In this document: positions 55,207-64,000 of the stretch, one piece after another
Layout of the letters: the number at the start of each line of letters is the position of its first letter
Position numbering within the stretch: the stretch's first letter is position 1
Origin: Paramacrobiotus metropolitanus
Lineage: Eukaryota > Tardigrada > Eutardigrada > Parachela > Macrobiotidae
DNA length: 64,000 bases
Assembly (NCBI RefSeq): GCF_019649055.1
Contig: NW_026570239.1
Location: 1,116,001-1,180,000, forward strand
Direction: 5' to 3'
Program-made: the position numbers and the translations under genes
Notes under the pieces: model-generated
The model's database searches: none
Told to the model about the DNA's origin: nothing
What the model saw: only the letters and a program-made list of their open reading frames with translations

Positions 55207-58200
55207 TTATATCTTATATCCGAATGGGAGCGTTTCATAACTCGGAGTGGAATTCAGTATTCTTCGCTTATCGAATGTGAATCGGACCATTTTCGTCTCC
55301 TCCCGCGTGGTCAGCTGCCAGGTGCCTCGTATACGAAAAATTTTGTACGGGTTGAGAAAATACTGAATTTTTTCTGGATTTTTGACCATCTCTTCCAGCA
55401 ATCCTGGTGTGAAGAAATCGATGTTTCCTTTATTAATTGTTATTCCTTTTGCCTTGAAGACGGACATTCCTTTCTCGGTACGGTATGCGTACATTTTCGG
55501 GCCGCCACAGACGAACAAAGTGATTCTGTCATCATCGATCTCCGATTTAAACTCTCCTAAGCATTCGCCCACGGGGAGGCTCGGCAGACCGGGTCCTTCC
55601 AGCGCAATCACACAATCAGTATCAACATATAACAGGCGTTCGATGCCTACAAAGGTCATCCCAGCATATAGCTCCAGACGCGCGTAACTAGTGACAAAAC
55701 CGGCGATGATTACATTTGCGCGCAAATCAGTTCCGTCCAAGTCGCTTGACTTGGTGCTCTGCACCTGTAGAACATCCTCGTTAACAACATCAATGTAATT
55801 AACTGTATATTTTCCAGAGTAGAATAATTCATTGAACCGCTTGACGCTTTTGACATATTCAAAACTCGGTTTGTTTTCCTTGATTGCCAGCCTGCCCCAT
55901 AATGTATTGAGCATGAGTTTCGAGAGAAGGCGTCGTGTGGGATTGAATTCCACCTTCACCGGGTCGACAACAACATTGTCTCTGTCTTTAAGCGACTGAA
56001 GGTAAACCTGTTTTTCTCCATCGGACTGGCAGTGTGAGGGAAAGCCGCTTGCTGCTGCTTTTTCTGCCATAAATGTGCTTATGTAATCGGCAAACAAATT
56101 TCCCCTCTTCGGGTAATGCCAGACTTCATGAACTGCCAGTATACGGTAGCCTAGGGAGACTGCCAGATTAACTTCCGGTGTCGTATAAACACCGTTGAAG
56201 CTTCGCTCTTCTTCAGTGTGCGTGCAGGACGTTTCTTGGTTGTTTGCCTCTGCACACCGCCAGCACAGGGCGAACATACATTTGCCATTGATGCGTTGCG
56301 GAAGAAGAGGGAGCGGAAGATTGCTGGGCGGAAGCACTCTCACATGAACGATTCCAAAATACTGATCAAGGGGCCTGAAATCGCTAAGGATTCGGTCAGG
56401 CAGCCCAAGAGGGTATTCCTTCTGCTTGCATACGGCAGGATAAAGGGAATTCTTATCTAGGTAGGAGATGTACCGGCCACTACCTGTGTCCGGCAGGTTG
56501 AGCAGGCGGAACGCCTCCGTCCGCCCACCGAACAGAACATCACGCACATTCATGGGTTCGGTGTGGCAGAAACTTTTTAAAACTTTTTTCACCTCCTCCC
56601 CTTGCCTTAAGGATTTCCATTCGCAGCTCCAGATACTGCGATAGGAATAGCCACGAGTTTCCAGGTAGCGCTGCTTATGCTTCGTTGCCTGTAGCAATTG
56701 AGCCATATTTTGATTCCCATTTGTTACCGCGTCTGCCGTGTAGCATTTTGGACATCTGTACAAATGTTTTATTGTTTTATCACTTCACAAGAACAACAGT
56801 AACACAAACAACAACAACAACCACAACAACAACGTACCCATGAAAATAGCACCCATGGTACTCGAAAACCGTATTGGCTGCTTCGTAAAATCCGTCAACT
56901 TTGTAGCGGCCTATTCGTTTTTCTCCGTCCCGATGATTTCGAGCGTGTTGAATTTCAATGTGCTCGTTTTGCATGACAAAATGCAACCATTGCATGCTTT
57001 CGAAGGAGTATGTGCGGTAGGTCTGGAGATCGCGATAAGTAAAATATTGAATGCTGTCTTTCGGCATGAAACGAGCTCGGTACACGAGGTTTACGTAGCC
57101 AGGGAGTGAAACCGACTCTACGAGCGGGTTATACCCTCCACAAAGTGCCTTCATACTTTCGCAGAATCTCTGGCAAGCCTCCCGCAGTACATGACAATCG
57201 TTGGTACAATATTTTAGGATCTCCTGAGAAAAATTCCACATTTTCCCTGCGGCAACCTCCGCGTCGTACCATTCCTTAAATTTTTTGTAGTGCTTGGTCT
57301 TCATCTGGCTTGTCAGGTAGTAGTGCTCTGATGGAATGTGTCCTACATAGTTGAAATGTTTTTCACGCGCAAACAGAAAGGGAAAACAACCTTTGGCTGC
57401 GTTGAAACCGAATGCAGCCGGCATATCGGCTAAACTCATAGGCAAAAATGCAAGGGAATCTCGTAGGATGATATTATTCGTGGTTTCTTTAATCTGAAGA
57501 AACTTCAGACCTCGCATGATGACATGCGGCCATAAGTGTTTACGGTGAAGGTGCTGCATAATGAAGTTCCCGTCATATCCCATAAGGTTATGGAAAACAA
57601 CAATGTGATTGCGGTGCCGCGGATGGAAAAGCCAATTGCAGAATTTTTCCCCGGCATTCTTTCCGAAAAATCGCGTCGCTTTTCCGGCATCATCAACGGC
57701 TACGGCAGCGATTGGGATATGATATTCTTTGCTTATATCACTTTCAAAGTCGCAATAAAGAAACTGGCGTTCGGGCTTCGGCTTGCTCTCGTGCACTTGC
57801 ACGTAACAACGATGGTAGGGATCAACAACAAGCTTGCAGCTCCGGCAATAATATTCGCCGCATTGGTGAACGGGGTTGGCCGGATGTCGCCCCTTATCCA
57901 TGTAGATGATCAGGCTGCAGTCAGCGCACTTTCGACGGAGTTCACAGTCCGTGGTCGGCGCTGCTGTTGACGTTGGTGTTTTGTGTAGGCGGAAGCATTC
58001 TGAGTTTTTGAAACTTCTTTGACAATCCCCACATGTTATTTCTCTGTCGAATTCGCAATCTTTTCTCTGGCAGTTAAAACAAGCTTTTCGGCATCGGTGC
58101 CGGTGAAGCTTGGTAAAATAGCCGTCGCAAAACTTGCACTGTTTTTTCTTTCCAAAAAATCGTGCCGGTTTGGTGATTGCCGCATAGTGATTGTTAGATA

Positions 58201-59377
58201 GAAGAAGATGCAAGCTTTTTGGACACTTGATGCTTGTGCCGTTATATAACAATCCCGTTTCCGCATCAGGGCATTTATGTATGGACAGCGCGTAATTTGG
58301 AAGAAGTACGGCTTGAAAAGCCGAATAGTCACTGTATGACACAGCTCCGAGCGGTACTTTCGCTGCCTGGTACAGCTTTATTGCTTCCACTTTCTGTAGC
58401 TGTTTCCTGCTGTCACAGAGTTCTTTCCACTTCCTCTTGTCAACTTTATGAAGTTGTGACGCATGGGCAATGGCAATGGCTAGCGCTCGGCCAAAGCAGA
58501 GACTATCGTTGTTTTTTACGTTAACAATTCCTCCGCCTTGAGGCGCTTTCAAAAGGTTACGAAAATGGCGGTCTTGTTTTCTACTCTCGGTGGTGGTGGT
58601 GGTTGTGATGGTGGTGATGTTGGCGCTGGTTGCACCTGCGCCTTTCCCTGTCGGTTGCCGGGGCACGCGTAGTAGGTTAATGTAAACCGGTAAACCTAAA
58701 GAGAATTCCGTTTTCGAAGTTAGAGTATTTGCAATCAAGTACAGGAACATCTCTGCGTTCACTTGATCCTGTGTGGATAATTTAAGCTGGATGGGATGAG
58801 AGAGCTGAGATGACTCCAACGATATACTAATTAAATCTTCTTTGTTAGGCACAAAATCACGGAGTTTTTTGAAAATATCTTCCAAAACAGACAGAAATAC
58901 CGGTAGCACCGTGTCTACACCATGTAAGGGCAGTTCTGCTATTTTTATTTGAAAATTTCCCGCCCAGACACCGTACTTCTTACTATGGCGTGATGTAATG
59001 GCTTTGAGATTATAAAATTCAGATGGATTCTGTATAACTTTATTCACTGGCGAGGATGATGAAGGTTGTGTGGTTGTTGTTGTTGTTGTTCTTCTAGCGT
59101 TATTTGTTGTCGTTGTCGTCGTCGTCGTCGCCGGTGTCGTCTTCGTTGTCGCGGTCAGTTCTTTTGTTCGCCGCATAAACAATTTGTAAGAAAAAGATAT
59201 GTGGCGCGTTTGACGATATAACTGTGAAACATCTTGAATTGTTTTTTGCTTCTCGTACAACCTGGCTAATTTTGCTTCGGCAATTTGCTGCGGTTTTTTG
59301 GTCGCCGTCGTGATTGTTTTTTCTGAGACACGGTTGCCGATTTTCTTTGTTTGTAGTGGCTGTGGTGGGGGCGTCAT
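55207..59377 (-). CDS. Protein-primed family B DNA polymerase, split by one intron
   Basis: Exons 56838-59377 and 55207-56755 join at an 82-bp GT-AG intron to 1,362 residues. The splice, in phase 2, restores a conserved FHG-CPKC motif that neither piece has. A Thr-rich N-terminus is followed by the CFGRALAIAIA segment and several CxxC zinc fingers (about residues 415-530), as in Polinton polymerases. Then come exonuclease motifs CDFES (I), NLMGYDGNF (II) and YCTNDC (III), and polymerase motifs KNSLYP (A), KLMLNTLWG (B) and YVDTD (C). All catalytic acidic residues are present. This class starts DNA synthesis from a terminal protein. The start is the ATG at 59377. The intron is a GTT-rich repeat; read through, it gives poly-Val and a stop. 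Confidence 0.9.
56756..56837 (-). other. Spliceosomal intron in the polymerase gene
   Basis: Donor GTACGTTG, acceptor TTTGTACAG, 82 bp, phase 2. The body is a GTT/TTG repeat. Without splicing the ORF ends 19 codons downstream in a Val run. Confidence 0.8.
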
Positions 59378-59557
59378 GACAGACAAAGAAAGTGAATAGG
59401 AATGTGTTGGCTGCGCTAATCAAACCGCAAATATGGTACTTCCTTTTGCTCCTGATGCAATTTACTCTGGCAATTGCCGGCAAAAGTACGACCAGCATAA
59501 TTAGCCTGCGATAATGCACGTGTGTGCACAAACAGCTGGTCTGCGATGCTGCACGCG

Positions 59558-59565
59558 CCTTTATA
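59558..59565 (-). promoter_or_regulatory. TATA box of the polymerase gene
   Basis: TATAAAGG on the minus strand, about 180 bp upstream of the ATG at 59377. It is paired with the divergent box at 59705. Confidence 0.45.
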
Positions 59566-59704
59566 CTCTTGTCTGAGTCATGGCAATCATCAGCTCTTCC
59601 CATCTAACGCCCACCAGACATCCTCATGGCGGAGCTAATTTTGCATGCACACTTAAAGCCCACCCAGCGCCCGCCTACTACAACTACTGTTTACTGCATA
59701 TCAG

Positions 59705-59712
59705 TATATAAA
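59705..59712 (+). promoter_or_regulatory. TATA box of the BIR-like gene
   Basis: TATATAAA, about 100 bp upstream of the ATG at 59808. Confidence 0.5.
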
Positions 59713-59807
59713 TTCCCAATGAATACAAATGTGCGTGTCACTGCTTGTGTGCTCGTCACCTCGTCGGCGTCGCGCGTCTCAGTCACACTGATTCTCTAAC
59801 ATACACG

Positions 59808-60407
59808 ATGGAAGGAGCAATCACCAACAGCTGTCATGTACATTATAATTGCGATGCGCCTGATAACCTTGATTGGCTTTTTGATGAGAGTGACGAAATC
59901 CACGACTACGAAACAACGGCTACTACATTGTTAAACAACCATGAAAGCGCCCTACTGCGCCAAAAGTACCAGATCATGAAGAGTATAGTCATCAATGATC
60001 GGTATTTATTAGCCATAATGGGATATAATCATCGCGGCACAGTAAGGTGCATACGCTGTCAAAAAGAATTCTACTGGAAGCAAACTGACGCCATCATAAC
60101 CCATTCGGAGCGGGAATGTCAGGATATTAAACCGTACCCTATGCTTAACACGGACCCCGTGGAGTGGCACAGCATCAGGCGCCGTACCGGTTACAGCAGG
60201 TTCCGAACCTTTAAGGAAATTCCGGACGATAACGATATTGAATTTCTTATACAGCACGGTTTTTACCCTACAAACCAGATCCAGTGCGCCCATCCTGGCT
60301 GCACATGGATCGGTAAATGGGAAGAAATTGGATCTGTTAATTTTTTATGGAAAAAGAGTCACGGACGCAAGCATTGTTACAATGCTGCACAACCGTTTCT
60401 GTGGTGA
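59808..60407 (+). CDS. BIR-like protein with two atypical zinc modules
   Basis: 199 residues in one exon from the ATG at 59808. Two segments resemble BIR cores. The first is CIRC...H...C (about residues 74-98) with CX2CX14HX4C spacing. The second has the BIR lead-in RFRTFKEIP and HGFYPTNQIQC, then CX4C and a C-terminal H/C pair. Both depart from the standard CX2CX16HX6C. Divergent BIR or C2HC-type zinc proteins occur in large dsDNA viruses. An anti-apoptotic role is possible but is inference. It shares a divergent promoter region with the polymerase. Confidence 0.5.
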   Translation: MEGAITNSCHVHYNCDAPDNLDWLFDESDEIHDYETTATTLLNNHESALLRQKYQIMKSIVINDRYLLAIMGYNHRGTVRCIRCQKEFYWKQTDAIITHSERECQDIKPYPMLNTDPVEWHSIRRRTGYSRFRTFKEIPDDNDIEFLIQHGFYPTNQIQCAHPGCTWIGKWEEIGSVNFLWKKSHGRKHCYNAAQPFLW

Positions 60408-60558
60408 AATGCTGTAGTTGTTGATGTTGTTAAAACGGATGCTGCTGAGTTGTAGTGTTTGGATTGTTTATTTGTTTGTTTGGATTTTATTAAATTCTCT
60501 TTGAATCGAAAATTTTTGACAAACAATTATTCCCATCAATAAAAACGAACATTAAAAC

Positions 60559-63500
60559 TCAAAATTCAACATTAGTGCTAAACAGCTGCTGCTGGTTCTG
60601 CTCTTTTTGAGTTTTTCCGACGTGAGCCTTTTTATACTCCGAAACTCGGCGCTCGAAAAAATTACTTTTGCCTTCCAGGGAAATGGTTTCCATGTAGGGC
60701 AGAGGATTAGCCGCGTTGTACAGCGGTTCGAGGTCAAGCATTTTAAGCAACACGTCAGCCACAAACTGAATGTACGTTTTCATCAGTGCTGCATTCAGTC
60801 CACGTAAAGGATGCTCAAATGCAGCGTCCCAAAACCGGCTTTCGATGTCCACTGCCTCGTCTACTAGGGCGTACACCGTTTCGTCCGGTAACTTATTGTT
60901 AAGCTGTCCATAAAGCCAGCATGCAAATTCTACATGCTGAGATTCGTCTCTAGCAATCAGCTCATTGCTAAACGTGAGTCCCGGCAGGATGCCGCGGTTT
61001 TTAAAATAAAATACAACGGCGAAAGCGCCGCAAAAAAAAATCATTTCAACGCATGCGAATGCCAGCAGTCTTTCGGAAAACGGCCGCTCCTTATTTTCCC
61101 TGATGTAACGAGTTGCCCAGTTTGCTTTTTCTATAACATTTTCATTGTTTATCACTGCTTGTAGTAGGTGCAAACGTTCTTCCGTGTCCTGGTAATAGGT
61201 ATTAATTAAAAGTGAATATGTTTCACTATGTATATTTTCCATAAATATTTGGAAGGTATAAAACGCGCGGATTTCAGGACACTGGCTTTCAATAAGAAAG
61301 TTCTCTGCCAGGTTCTCCATTATGATTCCGTCCGACGCTGCAAAAAACGCTAACACATTACCCAGTAGGGATTTCTCAAACTGGCTCAACGCAGGCCACT
61401 GACGGACATCATGAGAGAAATTAATCTCTTCAGGTGTCCAGAAGCAGGCCACTGACTTTTTATACATTTGCCATGCATCATCGATTTCTATTGGAAATAA
61501 CACAAGTCGCTTCCACGAGGCTTCTAATAGCGGCTCCGTAGTAGCAGTATTATCATTATTATTATTGTGATCTAATTTAATGCTTTCAGAGTCGCCAGTT
61601 AAGGCTAACTTATCAGTGCTGCAGGTGTTCAGCCCTCCGCGCCCACGGTGCCCAGCTGGATGTTCGCTCTCCGACTGCGGCAGGGGATAGTCATACGGAT
61701 AGTCATAGTATTGTTGCTGTTTGCCTTGACCAACGCCCAGGTCACCGCTCACCGGTGGCTCTTCGCGCCCTGTTCATAGAAGCGATGTGTTGTTTAGGAG
61801 ATATTTTCATAATTATTATTTATAATTACCATAGTCGTCACGGTCGTTATTTTGGTCGTCGTCGTCGTGGCCGCTGCCGACTACATGGTGCTTAACGTCG
61901 CCGTCATCGTCTCCCTCCTCATCTTCATCCTCCCATTCATTGTCATTCTCGTCGATGGTGTCCATCTCCCGTTCAGCATTGAGGCTGCTTTGCAGCGGCA
62001 GACGAAAACCTATACAGGAATTACTCAGAAAGTAAAATTATCTGAACATTTACAGACTATTTGCTTGGGTGTTACCTTCTTCGCTGACGCGAAACAAGTA
62101 TTGCTGTCGCGGGGAGGAAACCGAAGACGACGACGATGATGCTTCCGGCGGCAACGATGCTAACCCACAAACTTCTCGATTATTGCGTGGTTTGTCATAG
62201 GCGCGCTTGCTAAAAATCCTTACCTGGTGGAATATCAGGTTGGGCAACTTGGTCGTTGACGCCGTGGTGCTGGTTGTTGCTGTTGCTGTTGCTCTCGTAG
62301 CCAAAATCCAGCAGATTTATAGGATGGCGATTTTGCAGCCCTAATTACAAACGGAAATATTTATTTTATCGAATACTGATAACATACAAAAACTCACCGC
62401 CGTCCGCTGGAATTGGGTTGTTGCCGCCAAGGTCCACGTTCTGGTAAATCCTTTCGTCTTGGCTATGGTCACGGTGGTGCATGTTATCAGCGTCGTTCCG
62501 CGGCAGCCCATTGTACTCGGGGTTGTGATGGACTACGGCCTCATGCGGGCGAACCGGAGACAGGCGGTCTGTGTCGACGCGCTGCGAAGAGGGACGCGAA
62601 TGGACTGGGACGTGGCGTCGGCATATGGCGAGTACGAGGCGGGCTTCGGCTGGTTGTTGGTGAAAACCAGTGATGCTGTGATCGCGAAGGCGATACCGAC
62701 GAGCGATTTCTTTGAAAATTGGCGTTCGGGGCTGCTGGTGGGGTGGAACACGACCGGCTTCGGCATCTCGTTCGGGGCGGTTTTGGCGACCATGGGGAGC
62801 TGTCGGCCGTGCTGCCCCGACATCATGGCTGCGGGCACTGTTGACAGTCCGACCGACACGAAAACCACGCTTCCACGCGATACACAGCACAGTCAGGCCG
62901 ATCAGGAAAAGGATGCCGACCGTTATGCCAGCTACAGTGTACGGATCTACGGCCAGTCCACGCTGCACCTCACTCCCTGCAAGCATACAAGGCGGACAGG
63001 TAGTATTACATGCATTGGACGTGGTGGTGTCAGTAGTGCTGGTGGTGGTAGTGGTGGAGACGGTAGTGCTTGCAGTGGTGGTGGTGGTCTCGCTGCTGCT
63101 GAAGTCGAAGCTGGTGGATGCCACAGCAGATGACAACAGCAATGTTGCGTTAGAATCAGTTAGAACATGATTTCCGCTGCCCCCGTCGCCTCTACTGTCA
63201 TTATGTATGAATGTCAGCGCGTGCAGCGGAAGCCTGGCACTGGTGCTAGCGTTAATGAAAACTGGCGTCGGCGTCGTTGTCGTAGGCCATAACACCAATG
63301 GCGACCACAACGGAACCGTAGGTCTGAAGCCGTCACTGATGGCTTTGTTGACACCTTCGCCGTTGCACTAGGCCCTTGTGTTGCTGTTGTTATCGTGGTG
63401 GTAACGCTTAAGCTATGGGCAGTAGTGGTGGGGGTGGTGGTGAGCGGGCGAGGTGATGACGACGTTGTTGATGGTGTAGTCTTTCTCGAAAATCTAGTTG

Positions 63501-63927
63501 CTGTGAAAGGGGGTGTCACGAGGTTGCGCATTGTGGTTGACTGTTGCCAATGAGGAGTCGCTGTGTCAGGCGGCTGCATAACCACTGGCAGATCACTCAC
63601 GAGCTTACTGCCACCGCCTGCCGTTGTTGTGGTGGTGACGGCGGTGGTGGGGGTGGTCAATGTCCATCGTCGTGTGGACCGGTGAGTGATAGCCGCTGCA
63701 GTGGACGGGAGCGGCGGCCGCGTCAACGGCAACGGTGTAGCAGTAGTGGAAAACAATAATGATAACGCTGCTGTACTTTGCCCCATTATTACTGATGTAG
63801 TATTGGCAACAGCCTCTGCTGCGGCAGTCACGCTACTAATATTGTATGTGTCGCCATCTGCTGCCGCTGACAAAGGTGTTGTTGCTGCTGTGGTCTTACC
63901 GCTAGCGTCAGCGCCGGTTGGAGTCAT
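60559..63927 (-). CDS. Ribonucleotide reductase R2, apparently spliced to a Thr-rich membrane protein
   Basis: The last exon (60559-61769) encodes a complete class I R2. Iron ligands and tyrosyl site are intact: AASDG, ENIHSETY, FACVEMIFF and RDESQH. The C-terminus FSTNVEF matches the R1-binding tail. R2 supplies the radical for dNTP synthesis. The exon has no ATG before the R2 fold, and an acceptor precedes it. Four upstream exons, 61830-62009 (acidic), 62076-62159, 62224-62340 and one ending at 62398, join in frame; all introns are 57-66 bp and phase 1. The exon ending at 62398 encodes a Ser/Thr-rich ectodomain, a membrane helix (VAGITVGILFLIGLTVLCIAW) and a tail with NPEY and YQNV. Its 5' part (63311-63927, ATG at 63927) is in another frame, by frameshift or an unresolved intron. 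R2 could also start at the Met in the acidic exon (~61945). Confidence 0.65.
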
Positions 63928-64000
63928 GGCCCGGGTGCTCGAGTCTCTATCCCGAGGAATTGCGGTGGTTGACCAAGACTCAGTAACCGTCGAGACCGGC

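Noticed and set aside
56756-59386. Two separate polymerase genes (868 and 518 codons)
   Set aside because: A GT-AG intron with matching phase restores a conserved motif across the break, and the first piece would otherwise end in a repeat-encoded Val run. The ATG is at 59377; the three codons before it begin with TTG.
61852-62139. Plus-strand ORF starting with a Val run and a hydrophobic stretch
   Set aside because: It is antisense to the acidic exon and its neighbour, where GAC/GAT repeats read as Val and Val/Leu on the other strand.
62459-63133. 224-codon plus-strand ORF
   Set aside because: It is antisense to the Thr/Ser-rich and membrane-spanning exon, with Gly/Val runs that mirror Thr/Pro repeats. 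No start context or domain.

Overview
The window looks like nuclear DNA of a small-genome metazoan. Genes are split by short GT-AG introns (mostly 57-95 bp), and there is a rhodopsin-type GPCR, an IAP with BIR and RING domains, LTR retrotransposons, MULE and foldback elements, and nothing prokaryotic. A three-copy family of an F-box protein with a lineage-specific N-terminal module reminds me, from memory only, of tardigrade gene families. That taxonomic guess is weak.

Layout. 0-1.3 kb: an intact three-exon IAP gene. 1.8-3.5 kb: a foldback element with tandem-repeat contents. 3.5-24.9 kb: three tandem copies of the F-box family on the + strand. Copy 1 is broken (a 9.5-kb Ty3/gypsy-like retrotransposon at 3851-13351 sits between its exons 1 and 2), copy 2 lacks exon 1 and is frameshifted, and copy 3 (21712-24921) is intact. 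A deoxynucleoside-kinase-like fragment and several foldback or palindromic elements lie between copies. 24.9-28.6 kb: no genes, but two clusters of near-perfect hairpins, a MULE-type MITE with 9-bp target duplications, and a 137-bp tandem duplication. 28.6-32.4 kb: a deleted retroelement (LTR, gag, integrase H2C2 only) and a 91-bp satellite. 33.6-35.6 kb: a truncated MULE transposase. 38.0-40.9 kb: a two-exon GPCR with a foldback element in its intron and a solo LTR downstream. 43.6-45.2 kb: an SGNH-hydrolase-fold plus coiled-coil gene. 45.6-51.1 kb: an 11-exon gene for a 1,589-residue JmjC plus OTU protein, every intron in phase 0.

51.3-64.0 kb is the most notable part. It is a dense island of virus-like genes: a double-BIR protein, a membrane protein, a PC4-like protein, a Polinton/adintovirus-type packaging ATPase, a protein-primed family B DNA polymerase of 1,362 residues, a BIR-like double zinc-binding protein, and a complete class I ribonucleotide reductase R2. 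Intergenic gaps contain divergent TATA boxes. Several of these genes carry spliceosomal introns. The polymerase is interrupted by one 82-bp intron. The R2 frame has no own start codon; five exons joined by phase-1 micro-introns connect it to a Thr-rich single-pass membrane protein. I see no capsid gene, integrase or terminal repeat inside the window, and the island runs off the right edge. I read it as an endogenous, intron-bearing relative of Polinton-type viruses, or the fixed remains of one. DNA synthesis (PolB), dNTP supply (R2), packaging (ATPase), apoptosis control (BIR proteins) and possibly chromatin or ubiquitin control (JmjC-OTU next door) would make a coherent viral gene set.
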